Assembly: GCA_001179505.1 (NCBI GenBank)
Contig: CDMY01000290.1
Coordinates: 68,389 to 132,388, forward strand
Direction of reading: 5' to 3'
Source of the DNA: Vitrella brassicaformis
Lineage: Eukaryota; Sar; Vitrellaceae
Length of the DNA stretch: 64,000 nucleotides
The first letter of the stretch is position 1. Each line of letters opens with the position of its first letter. The position numbers and the translations under genes were made by a program. A model generated the notes under the pieces. The model had not been told where the DNA came from. It made no database searches and saw only the letters and a list, made by a program, of their open reading frames with translations. This document shows, in pieces, positions 22,725 through 33,597 of the stretch.

Positions 22725-23905
22725 ATGCCTCGTCTGACGTTCATAGCTCGTGCGACGGACGGTTTGATCTTGGTAGAGACCTGGGACGACATCAACAACA
22801 ACAAGAGCCTGCAGACGTTCAAGCAGCAGGCCAAGCAGCTGCTCAAGAAGCTCGACCAAGCCCCGCCCAGATGCTCCGTCGACTCATCCACACACACCTT
22901 CCAGTGAGGCAGGCAGGCAGGCAGGCACAGGCGACACACCACACACCTGACACAACACAAGCACCGAGAATTGTCTGTCTGTCTGTCTGTCTGTGTGTGC
23001 TTTGTGTCCTGTTGCGATTTATTGAATCATCCCATCAGTTACTTGTGTGACAGCGGCATCTGTTACATGACGCTGTGCGAGAAGTCCTACCCCAAGAAGC
23101 TGGCCTTCTCCTTCCTCGAGGAGATCCACAGGGCCTTCCAGGAGGAACTCAAGCGGGAATTCGGCACACACTCCGTCGACTACCGCTCCCAGATCGAAAC
23201 CGTCGAGAAACCTTACTACTTCATCAAATTCGGTCAGTCACACACTCACACACAGACACACACACACAAGGAAACTGGGTGCTCTTCCTTCCCATGGCGT
23301 CGCTGTGACCGTGGTTGACTGACGTGGTGTGCTGTACGGGTGTGGTCAGACCGAACGATTCAGCGGAAGAAGATGGAGTACCGCGACCCCCGGTCGAACA
23401 AGGCGCTGCAGAAGCTCAACGACAGCCTCACTGAGGTGGCCTCCATCATGAGACAAAACATCGACGAGGTCCTGCAGAGGGGAGAAAACCTTGAAGGTCC
23501 GTCCGCCAAGCAGCACCACACACACAGCCGCACACGGGCCATCCATCATCCTGCGTACTTTTCTGCATGTATGTCTGATGTCTGTCTGCTTGTGTCATTC
23601 CTTCATTCAGATGTGGGGAGGAAAGCGACGAGCCTCAAGTACGAGTCCGACAAGGTACAGTACACGTCACGTGGGGGATGCAAGGAGGGAGGCTGTAGGG
23701 TGGTCGACACACGACGGTCGTGTTGGACAAAACCCCTCGGGACCTGCTGCTGTCTGTGGCATGTGGCATGTGTGTATGTCAGTTTCGGAAGGCGGCCCAC
23801 ACGTTGAATCTGCAGGCACTCGCCCGGCAGTATGCGCCGCTGCTGGTCATCGGTGGGGTCATCTTTCTCTTCATTGTATACAAAGTCTTCTCGTGGACCA
23901 GATAG
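22725..23905 (+). CDS. SEC22: SEC22-type longin R-SNARE
   Basis: Five exons (22725-22903, 23039-23232, 23350-23496, 23611-23654, 23783-23905) give 228 residues. The longin domain reads MPRLTFIARATDGLILVETW, SLQTFKQQAKQLLKKLDQAP, FHYLCDSGICYMTLCEKSYP and KKLAFSFLEEIHRAF, the SEC22 order. The SNARE motif (residues about 140-195) holds LNDSLTEVASIMRQNIDEVL and QRGENLEDVGRKATSLKYES; arginine in QRGE is the zero-layer residue of an R-SNARE. The C-terminal anchor APLLVIGGVIFLFIVYKVFS is one transmembrane helix. SEC22 acts in ER-Golgi vesicle fusion (family knowledge). Length is close to the usual 215 residues. The GGHS-like insert KREFGTHSVDYRSQIETVEK slightly lengthens the longin domain. Confidence 0.95.
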
Positions 23906-24307
23906 CCAGCCCAAACCAGCCAGTGTGATGTATGTTTTTCAGTGTCGTCTGTTCGTGTGGTGCTTTTCTCGGTATCTCCCTCCCTCCATGCCATGGGTGT
24001 GCTTGTGCGTCATGTCATCTGTGCATGGCGTGGTGCGTGCGTGTGTGTTTTAAGCTGTGTGTTGATTGATCCGGTCAGACAAGTGCACACACTGACGATC
24101 GACCCTCGAATGGTGTGTAACTCGGTAATACTATGCAGTTTGTTGTCAGATCTACTACTATGCCGGCAACCTACGAGATGGAGCAGCAGCTCGATGCTCG
24201 GTCAGCTTCATGCAGCACTCGAACCCGCAAGACACCCACCGCAAAGCATTGTTACCAGACAGGAATCTCGTCCTCAGCCATACACACCGCGCAGCGCAGT
24301 CCCTCGA
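23906..24307. other. Intergenic, no gene seen (convergent 3' ends)
   Basis: About 400 bp between SEC22 (+) and the RAP gene (-); TG-rich and CCCTCC tracts, no coding evidence. Confidence 0.7.
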
Positions 24308-27300
24308 TCACTCGCCCCCCCCTCCACCCTCTCTCTTCCTGCCAGCGTTCGACAGGTGGGCTATCTGCTGCAGAATGTGCCTCTTCCGCCACTGCCCCGC
24401 CCAGCTCTGTGCATGCCGGCCCTCAGCGTCAATCCAGTCTCGCTCAGACACACAGATCACCTGCCACCCCAGGGCCCGCAGCGCATTCAGCTCGGCGAAC
24501 TTCTGTGCCGTCACCAGGTGGCTCTTGTACTTGTGTCGGCCGAACTGCCTGACGGCCGGCCCCTCCCAGTAGAAGTCCCAGTCATGCCACAGCAGATAGA
24601 CCAACACGTGCTCCTCAGGGGACGCTGCGCTCGGGGTGCTGCCAGTGGAGAATGGTTGGGAGGGCGGGGCCGCACGCACTCGTCCTTCGCCGAGTGATGA
24701 TGTCTTCATGTCTTCTTCTGGTGCAGCTGATGGGGGTGGCTCCTCCTCTTCTTGGATGGTCGGCTTGTGTGACTCGTTTGTCGTGTGTGCCGGGCTGTCG
24801 ATGGACGGTCTTTTGGACCGCCTCCCCCTCCCTCCCCTCGTAGCAGCTGCCACTGGAGGCTGGCTTTCCTTGTCCCTGCCTGTCTCCAGCTCATCCCCAA
24901 GCGTCATCCAATCATTCGTCGAGTCCTCCTCTGACGCATCGGCAACCGTGTTGCCGCTGCGGCAGCTCTCCTCGCGCTCGCCGTCGCTCTCCTCTTCCTC
25001 CCTGTCTCCTTTCCCGAAGATGCCATCCTCCGTATTGTCTTCCCCCTCCGACGATTCCTCCGACATCTCCAGCGGCATCAGTGGGTGCTCGCGCAGGTGT
25101 CTGGCGAGGCTCACGAGGCTGACGGCAAACGGCACCACTAAGGGCCCCACACGGACGTCCTCCAGCACATGCACTCGCTGCCACGACCGCAGCTCCCGCC
25201 TGACGCGCTGGGGGAAGCTGTTGCTGACCAAGGGGGACACGTGGCGACCGCCACACCACCGAGCCGACAAACCAGAGTCGAGCTGAGAGGCCTCCACTGG
25301 TGCACGGTCCCTGTCACGTAGAGGGGGAGCGGTGGGGGCCGTGCTGTCCGGTGAGGGGTCTTCTGGCTGCTGGTTTGCATTGTGTGTCCTGGTCAGTGAT
25401 GGCGGCAGGAAGGTGTCTGCGTTGGGTCTGAGTGGGGGTTTGGCGCTGTACATGGCGGGGAGGTCGAGGGATGAGGTGCGGCGGTGGTGGGCGGCCACGG
25501 GCTGACACGACCACGTGCACTCGTGGAAGAACTGAATGAATGGATGGAGGCACAGACAGGTATGGCTGCTGGCTTTCTGGTGTGAGGGGTACCTTACCTG
25601 TTTGACGGTCTCCGGGCACTCGTCGAGGATTCTCGAGCAGGCGACGAATCCCAGCGATGTCCGCTCGTCTTCACTCAGGGCATCCCTCTGAATGAATGAA
25701 GGTAAGGTAGAAGCGGAACATCACACCACCACAACCATGCCAGCATGCTCATTCTGTTACATTGTGGAGGACGTATTGAGCGACGGGTGTCATCATGGCT
25801 GGTGTGAGGCTCTTTGGCCGCGACGAGAGGTCGAATATGGCCGCAGCCAGCAGCACCGACACTGCGTGGGTCGTCTGGGGCGGAGCAGGCAGCGACACCA
25901 ATGCTGTTTGTCTGCACCTTGTCCGCCTGCGTGGTGTGCATACCGATGAATAGGTCAGCGTCGACGCCAGAGGGAAGATGTTCAGCGCATCAGCCTACAC
26001 ACACGCATCAGTCGATGTATCCCTCTCCCCCCATTCTCCCTCCCTCTCCCTCGTCTCCGTACGTACCACAGTGGGGAGTACCAGTCTGGCCAGTGAGCCC
26101 GCCAGCACTGTCAGGGCGGCCGGCGATGCCACGGGCATCTCATCGTCCAAAGTGCAGCACAGCGACGCCCACCGACGATCACGCACACCCAGACGAGCAA
26201 AGATCCACGAAGCACGAGCAACTGTCTGCAGCCATGACAACACAAACAAACGGAACACCACACCACACCCAGTCGCCCACACCCACCAAAGACGGCTTTC
26301 CCTCAACGACTGACTCACCATGGGTGCGTGTGGGGCCTTAGTCATTCGTAGGTGTTTGACAAGGTGGGCGGCCAGCTCCCTGTGCGGCCCCAGCCGGAAG
26401 CCTGACGGCGAGGCACACAGCGTCTCGCCCAGTGCGAGCATCTCCTCCACACTCAGCAGCGATAGGCCGTCGCCAACCATCAGACGCAGACACAGGTCCG
26501 CCTCCAGCCCGGGCAAGATCGGCCTGCCCTCAACCTCCAGCCCCTGCATCTCGTCGATCGGCTCCAATGGGGCCTTGTCCACTGTCAGGTCGGTCGGCCG
26601 CTGGATGCCGCCGATGCGGGTGTCCATCGGGAGAGGGGCGAAGGTGTCCTCCGTCGTCGCGACACGCCCCCCAAAGGCCGACCGGTCCGCCCATCGCTTA
26701 AGCAAGTGGAGCACCTGCAATGCCTGGTCGCCCTCCAAATCGGCCACCCGGTATCTGAGCTCCTCCAGCACTCTGGCCTTGACGACGCTGTCGATGGCCG
26801 TGGGGGGGATGTCTGGGAAGGTGCTGAGCAGCTTGATGAACTCAGGGCCGCGCAGCTCGAACAGCACGTTCTGCAGTTGACGCGTCACCTGCCGCAGCAG
26901 CAGGAAGGGGACCATCCCGGTGCCGGTGTCTAGGGGCGACGGTCTCTTCTTCTTGCCCAAATGCCGGCCATAGACCTTCCTCAGGGCTCTCCGCTCGTCC
27001 TCATCAGCGGCCTCCTCCCACTCCTCCTCACCAGGCTGGGGCTCCTCCGTTCCCTCCCCCTCAGCTGCTGCTGGTGGCGGTGGTTTGTCGCGTCTGAAGA
27101 TCTGCTGCATGGAGAGGAAGAGGAACATCAGGTCGGTGGACCGGAACTTGTGTAGGTGTTTGGACGCCTGGTCCAGCAGCAGCTGGATGAGCGCTCGGTG
27201 CGGCAGACCATCGCCAGCCTCACTCTCGTCAGAACCGCCCTTGGCGAACCGGATGGGCTCTGATGCTGATGCAGCGTCGCGCAAGACGGCCGCCTCCGGA

Positions 27301-28438
27301 GTCTCTGCCTCTGTGGCTGAGGGGCCGACCGGCGCACCGCCGCTGTCGTCTCTCTTGTTGCTGTGGAGGAATGAGGCTCTCTTGGTGAAGGGCACCATGT
27401 GTGATGGGGGGAAGGTGAAGGCGTGGAGCAGCAGGCTTAGGGTCAAGGGGTTCTCGAGCTTCCTTATCCGTGGGGCGATAGCTGCAGCCACCCTGTCGAG
27501 CACCGCTTGTCGGCTCGGCCCGTCGATCCGCACATAAGCATGGGCAAGGACGGCTATGTCCTGTGCGTCAAGGACAGACAGACAGACAGACAGGCAGACA
27601 GGCAGACAGGCAGACAGGCAGACAGGCAGACAGGCAGACAGGCAGACAGGCAGGCAGGCAGGCAGGCATAAGAAAAAAGTGACGATAGGATCCTCCTCCT
27701 TGCCATGTCACCTTCGGTGGCGCCTGTGGCGTTAATTTCTTATAGATGACCGGCAGGGCGGCCTCGACGAGGAATCTGTCCTCTCTCCTCAGCTTGCACA
27801 CACTCACCAACAGAAGGGCCAGGTGGCCCAGCCGGAAATTGTGCAGCCGCCCTCGCAAACCCTGCACAGTCCACATGCACAGCAGACAGACACAGACAAA
27901 GCCTCCTTCGTGGCGGTGTGTTTGTTTGTGTGGCCCACGTCGAGCATGTAGTCGAGGAATGAGTCGACCCGTTTGCCGATGGTGGCGAAGCAGTGGATGA
28001 TCAGTGTGGCGTCGGCCACCTTCATCTGCGACCGCAGCACCGCCGCCCTGTACATGTAAGCCTCCCACACCTCACGGTGGCGGTAGTGACGCCGAGTGGT
28101 CTCCTGGATCGAACGACGCAGCGCCGTGCCGTCCATCTGGTAGATGCGCTTCTGCAGGACAAACAAATCAGACACACACGGACACACATTCACGAGATTG
28201 ATTCATGAATCAGATGAACTTGGCTGTGATCTGTCTGCCCATGAGTGTCGATGCCTACCAGTGAGGGAATGGCGGGGTTGTGGCCCTTGGCTGTCAGCAG
28301 TGAGCGCCCCTGGACACTCTGCCGCCTCTCGTCCATCGCCGTCATCATTACTGGAGCTGGGAGGGCGCTGTTTTGCCACGGCAGACCTCTCTGCACGAGC
28401 CCCCCTGCCGAAGGCGGCCTTCTGCACGTCTGAATCAT
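24308..28438 (-). CDS. RAP-domain protein, candidate organellar RNA-binding factor
   Basis: Nine exons (28438-28259, 28151-27939, 27861-27712, 27560-26319, 26225-26067, 25994-25944, 25874-25761, 25687-25598, 25531-24308), all phase 0, give 1140 residues. The N-terminus MIQTCRRPPSAGGLVQRGLP is Arg-rich and could be a mitochondrial presequence. A long stretch of helical repeats follows: FHNFRL-type RLHNFRLGHLALLLVSVCKL, DIAVLAHAYVRIDGPSRQAV, KFRSTDLMFLFLSMQQIFRR, ASWIFARLGVRDRRWASLCC, resembling OPR/FASTK-like heptatricopeptide arrays. After a Ser/Glu-rich spacer, the C-terminal RAP domain reads HVLVYLLWHDWDFYWEGPAV, KFAELNALRALGWQVICVSE, RDWIDAEG. RAP proteins process organelle rRNA and mRNA in algae and apicomplexans (family knowledge). 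The target is not inferable. Confidence 0.88.
27573..27667 (+). repeat. (CAGA)/(CAGG) minisatellite in intron 3 of the RAP gene
   Basis: About 23 tetranucleotides: ACAGACAGACAGACAG, then repeated CAGGCAGA units, then pure CAGG, all inside the intron between exons at 27560 and 27712. Read on the gene strand it is CTGT/CCTG, a pyrimidine-biased tract near the splice acceptor side. Confidence 0.9.
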
Positions 28439-28692
28439 GAGCAGATCTTTCTAGCTCGCCATCGCCAAGCTCGCAGTGAGGATTCGCAGGAATACGACGT
28501 GTTCCGAGTGAATTGAGACTACCATGTCAGCGGCCTCCCTTCATTGAGCCGAGATCTGGCCATTTTGCTGTCCGGTGCTGCACCGTGGTAACCGTCTAAC
28601 GCATCTGCGTCATCGCACGTCATCTCTGCGTCTGACAGCCGCCAGGGAGAGCCCATGAGCAAGCCGACGTGACGGCAGCAGCAGAAGCGACG
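28439..28692 (+). promoter_or_regulatory. Upstream region of locus A, duplicated before locus B
   Basis: 28489-28692 aligns closely with 35817-36033 (shared GAGATCTGG.CATTTTGCTGT, GCATCTGCGTCATCGCACGT, GCCGCCAGGGAGAGCCCATG). A weaker relative lies at 58199-58340 before locus C. It lies between divergent start codons at 28438 (-) and 28693 (+). Confidence 0.7.
28655..28672 (+). promoter_or_regulatory. Short upstream ORF (MSKPT) before locus A
   Basis: ATGAGCAAGCCGACGTGA ends 20 bp before the main ATG. The same five-codon uORF precedes locus B (35996-36013) and a longer relative MSKLKRRQQQK precedes locus C (58301-58336). Its conservation suggests translational control; transcript start is unknown. 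Confidence 0.55.
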
Positions 28693-29934
28693 ATGGCGAG
28701 TGAGCAGATCCACCCCCCTGGCGCCTCACCATCAGCAGCCGAGGAGGGCTCTCGGGCTCCAGCTATGCAGGCGGGCGAGGCGGCCGCTCCATCAACAGAA
28801 GCGCGTCAGGGCGGCCATTCATCTGTCCCTGCTCAGCTGGCTCATTCGGGCCCTCAGTGTGGTGCACCAGCCAGTGGTGCAGCGGTGATCCAAACCGATC
28901 TCGGAGCAGGTGACATGGCAGCAATGCAGCCGGCCTCGTCGACTACTAGCCTGTCTGCATTGCTGGCGGCCGTCGTCACCCCCAAGCCCATCCCCGCACA
29001 CCCACACCAACGCTCACACCCACAGGGGCAGCAGGGCGGTCAGACCCCTCCTGCCGGCCATGACCTGCTACTCAATCGCGGTGGCAAGCGGCAGAGGACC
29101 GGTCGGGGCCGCGGCCGGCGGTCGGCGGGAGAGGTAGAGGGTCAGGAAGAGTACACGCCCGAGAACGACTTGGCTGCGGCGCGGCATGAGGCGAGGGGTC
29201 ATGCTGGTAGTCGTGGCGGTGCTGCGGAGGACCACCAGGCCCTCAATCCAGCCACCCACATGTCGCCCGAGGAGGAGGGCAAACACGTGAGTCAGAGGGG
29301 GAGAGAGAGGGAGAGAGAGGGAGAGAGAGTCCCTGCCTACACACACAACAACCCAATCCCGTCTGTATGTGTGTGTAGATCACCGAGTGTTTGAAGGAGT
29401 ATCTGCCCAAGAAGCCCAACGGCAGGCCGGCCCCCCTGGGCCTGCCAATGGTGCAGGGCAAGGGCGTCCGCGTCCAGCTCTACCACCCAAGCGTCGGCGC
29501 CCTCTGGGGACCCACTCGCAACTTCGAGCAGCTCAATTCAGTCAGATCCGGCTTCAAGGCCGCCTGCGAAGACCGCGAACAGGTAGGCACACACATACAT
29601 ACAGACACGTCCCCGTACGCATTCTGACGCCAATGTGAATATGTGTCTGTGTGTGTGGTTGATGGATGTGTGTGTGTATCAGTTTGTGCGTGACATCTGG
29701 GGTCCGAAGGGCGAGGCCCACCAGCTCCACCTGCTGCCCGGCTGGGAGACGGTCGTCGACGACTCACCCCAACCCGCCACCACCCTGGCCATCGCGACCG
29801 ACCGGGCCGAGCAGGTGCCTCAGCAAGGGCCACCGCAGATCACGACAGGCGCCCACTCATACGCACCCCCCGCCCCAGACCCACCGGCACCAGGACCACC
29901 ACGCGACTTCATTACCACGGCCGGCGCGGTGTAG
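28693..29934 (+). CDS. Locus A, first part: N-terminal module, truncated paralogue of loci B and C
   Basis: Three exons (28693-29286, 29379-29582, 29683-29934) give 349 residues. Exon 1 is Ala/Gln/Pro-rich with a basic patch GGKRQRTGRGRGRRSAGEVE that could be a nuclear localisation signal. Exons 2 and 3 hold a compact module seen again in locus B: ITECLKEYLPKKPNGRPAPL, LWGPTRNFEQLNSVRSGFKA, ACEDREQFVRDIWGPKG, LLPGWETVV. The frame then runs through a Pro-rich linker to TAG at 29932-29934. In locus B the equivalent exon continues into the VADEGDGKRF module, so this copy is cut off: homology to B is lost near 29905 and the following bases resemble the exon-6 module of locus C. A separate ATG (29937) follows immediately. 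No DNA-binding domain in this part. Function unknown. Confidence 0.75.
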
Positions 29935-29936
29935 TC

Positions 29937-32900
29937 ATGATCGACGTGCGGCGGATCAATCTGCAGCCACAGCCGACGGACAAGCATGACGCCGACAAAG
30001 GCACGAGTGCTGGTGCGGCCTCCAAGGGTCCGGCACATGACGGCAGGGAGGCGGATGTGTGTGGTGTTGGGGGCGATGACGACATGGATTGGGCTGATGA
30101 CGTGTCTTCGCGTGACGGACAGCCGGGGCACAAGGCCGGCAAGGCTAACACCGTCTGCCGCAAACGTGCCGAGCATCAGTCAGCCGTGCAGGGCGTCCAC
30201 TGGTGTGAGCGGGGTCAGTACTGGCAAGCGAACTGGTACGACAAGGGCGACGGCAAGCAGGAGCGCAAGCGGTTCTCCGTCAAGGAGCATGGCTTCCACA
30301 AAGCGAAGGTACCGACGTCGCATCGCAGCACCCTGCCTCCATCTCACTCTCTGTTTCCCCAAACATATGGATCAGGAGCTGGCTGAGCACCATCGTCTCG
30401 AGATGGAGCGCAACGGCCGGGCAGTTGTGAAGAAGCGTTCGAAGCACCAGAGCGGCGTCAGGGGCGTCAGCTACTCCGAAGGATACAAGAGCTGGGTGGC
30501 CGAATGGCGTAAGGGCGGCAGGAGGAAGACCAAGGCCTTCTCCGTCAAGCAGCTGGGCTACGAGGAGGCCAAACAGGCGGCCATCGCACACAGACGGGAG
30601 ATGGAGCAGCGGCACCACACGTCAGAGGGCGGGGCGACGAGAGATGAGAGCCGTTCCCACAACCCCCCCAATGATGATGATGATGATGAGATTCTTTCGC
30701 CGCGCCGCCACGGCCCCCCCAGCAGCAGGCCAGATTTGGGTGGGATGGAGGGCGGCGACCTGGCTGCTGCGCTCGTTGAGGTCCTCAGCAGCGACGGGTA
30801 AGACAAGACAAGGGAATACAAGGAAGGGCCCGATTTGTCGCGTGTGTACATGTGTGTGGGATGGATTCTTTCGGTCAGGTCATGCGGGTTGTGTTGGCAG
30901 GACGGCGGCTTCCGTGTCCGTCTGCCGTCCTCCGAGGGGGAAGATGGCGAGGACCGCATTGTCGATGTCCCGGTGGTCGACCTCAGCTCCCGTTCGGCCG
31001 TTATCGCCGCTTTTCGCCGCGCCGTCGAGGAGCTCAACCGCCTGAGCACTGCTAGTGAGGGAGGGGCCGCTGCACCCCTGGACATCAGCTGGCTCGATGA
31101 CATCAGCCCCGACGGCTGCGATCGACCTCGGACGCGCCGCCGCAGCGGAGCGAGGCGCGAGCCCATGCCGCCCCCGTCTCTGTCTGAGGGCCCCAGTGAC
31201 CGTCCACTTTACAACGATGACCCCATGGCGCCCCACATTCAGCGCCGGCGCCGCCACAGAGGCAGGTCGTCACCTCGTGTCAGTGAGAGGCCAATAGCCG
31301 ACTCGTCCAGCTCCGAGAACGAGCTGCTCATCGACCGGCCAGCAGCCAAGCGCCATCGTGAGGACTCGGGCGGCGAGAGGGAGCGCTGTGTGTCGGCGAA
31401 GCTGAGTGAGGCGGGCGGCAATTCTCTGGCGGCCAGCCTGGTGGAGCAGGCAAAGCCTCAGCTGGCGGACCTAAACCGAGACGATGCCGACGGGCAGCAA
31501 TGGAGCGCATCGAGACCAGAGGGTTCGACTCGTGGCGGGTCATCCGACCACAACCCCTCTCGCAAGCAGCGCCGCAGACATACGGCTCTCGCCAGCAGGA
31601 GCCCATCCACCATCGAGGGGCGGATCGGACACCGGAGCGGCGTCAAGAGCGTCAGCTACGACAAGAGACACAACTCATGGGTGGCCCGCTGGAAGGAGGG
31701 GGGCAGCAGGAAGAGCAAGCACTTCATGGTCGAAAGTCTTGGCTTCGAGGGTGCTAAGGAGGCCGCCATCGCACACAGACGACGGAAGACGGAGCGATTG
31801 CACACGTCAGAGGGAGGGGCCAAGAGGCATGGCGACCAAGCTGACTCGAGAAGTGCCGACGATGGCGACGATCCTCTGCCCGTCAAACAGCGACAGGCGC
31901 CTCAGCTGCGTGACGGTGGTGTGGGGGGCGGTGTGCTTCTGCACCCTACGGCTCGCCGTGACACCAACCGACCGCGGCGCCGCAGAGACGACCGATTCGA
32001 GTGCAATCCCTCACCTGCAGACATCGAGGCCCCCAGTTGGCTGCGGGAGGGCCCACCGGCAACGCCGCCGACACACCACACGGCCAGTCGCGGCCCTCGT
32101 GTGTCGCCGGTGCAGAGGGGGCATCTGATTCGCCACTTCTACCAGCAGCTGGAGGCACTCGGCCGAGCCCATCCCGACACGCCCCTCTGTCTGCGGTTCA
32201 GGAGTGGGTCTGCCCTGCCACAGCTGGCCGTCGAGGTGGTCCTGCCCGGCACCCCAGTGCAGTCGGTGCCCCTCTCAGCGGCCACCAGGGAGGCCATGGG
32301 GGCGGCCGTCGATGCCGCATGGGCATGCCGCCAGCAGGAGATGGACATTGACAGTACTGAGGACCAGCAGCCCATGATACACGCCCAGCGGATGGTCCTA
32401 TGCCGTCTGTATGGTCAAGTGGGTCACAACATTGGGGCGATGCTGGCGGCCGTCCCCTCTCTGAGCTTTGCGTCTATCGACTTGTTTGTGCGCCATGGGC
32501 TGCCGGCCATGGTGGGGCAGCGTGACGGCGAGGACCTCAAGGAGGCCGCCAGTCGATTCATCAAACAGCTTCACCACCTCGGTAACCAGCACACCACACC
32601 AGCCATGTCCAAGCGGCTCAAGGCGGCAGATGACGAGCAGCTGCCGAGTGGCCATCACCGGCTGGCCGATATCGACATGACGATGCGGCCACCACTCCAT
32701 CAGCGCGTCAATGACCCGCACCCACCCAATGTGCCGCAGGAACGAGATCCGAATGAGGCCGATCGCATGGCGGATGGGGAGGTGGGCGGTGGGCGGGATG
32801 GTGAGCGCGACGACGGCAATTGCGAGAGGGAGGGCGAGATGATTCCGTTCGATGAGCTGACGAAGGGTCGGTCAGCTGGTGGAGCTGCTCAAGGCCCACC

Positions 32901-33597
32901 CATCACCCGACATGCGACACTTAGCCGACAGCATCATGGTCAGCTCACCACAGACACATGTGAAGGCAGACGTGGTAAATGTGCGTGTTGTCTTCTCTTG
33001 TGTGTGTGCAGGGATTGGAGGTCTGTCTGGCGGTGAGTTTGCTGGACATGTTGGATGACATCGACAGTGTGGCGGCGGGTGAGGACATCGGCCGCGACCT
33101 CGGCCTCCACAAGGGCATCGCACTCGTCATCATAGTGCAGCTGCGGCGCTTCCTGCAGTCACTCAAGCGGCGGGGGGCCGTCCAGTGGCCACCTGGGGAT
33201 GGTGTGATGGGTGAGGGAAGCTTGGCTGCCGGTCAGTTGTGGGACTCAGGTCGTCTGGTGTCGGCCGTCGAGCGTTCGATGGGCGTCATGGCGGCCGACA
33301 AGAAGGAGCGGCACGGCGACAAACTGCAACACGTCATCGACAATATCAAAGAGGTCAGCCGGCACACAACACACAGAATACGCACATGACTTCCGTCCGT
33401 GTCTGTCTGTGCTGTGTGTGCAGTATGGCATATCAGGCATGAGCATGTCACTGCTGGTGGAGCCGCCCCAAGACAGCGGTGCGTCTGATGACGGCAGGGT
33501 CGAGGCGGCACTCATCGATGCGGCCCGAGAGACCGTCTTTGGGGGCATATCCGACGTCGCATCTATCCGCCGCACCATCAACCGACAAGACGAATGA
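29937..33597 (+). CDS. Locus A, second part: multi-AP2 protein with 4-nt frameshift
   Basis: Exons 29937-30308, 30376-30797, 30879-32980, 33012-33353 and 33424-33597. An AP2 pair comes first: HQSAVQGVHWCERGQYWQAN-WYDKGDGKQ (about residues 78-124) and, after the intron, HQSGVRGVSYSEGYKSWVAE (147-200). Exon 3 starts with the module SCGLCWQDGGFRVRLPSSEG and has a third AP2, HRSGVKSVSYDKRHNSWVAR (516-570). It also has the conserved helical module from SPVQRGHLIRHFYQQLEALG to EAASRFIKQL (672-833). Near 32868 the sequence reads ACGAAGGGTCGGTCAGCTGG where locus B has ACGAAGGTTCAGCTGG; the four extra bases shift the frame, which stops at 33034-33036 if unspliced. Exons 4-5 (GLEVCLAVSLLDMLDDIDSV ... 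INRQDE) are open only in the B-like frame and are not recognised. Start at 29937 is the first in-frame ATG but may be an internal remnant. AP2 domains suggest nuclear DNA binding. Confidence 0.65.

Noticed and set aside
27573-27667. CRISPR-like array
   Set aside because: The repeats are contiguous tetranucleotides without unique spacers, inside an intron of a eukaryotic gene.
28669-28692. Non-ATG start (GTG at 28669) for locus A
   Set aside because: An ATG at 28693 lies in frame and is conserved in locus B; eukaryotic GTG initiation is not needed.
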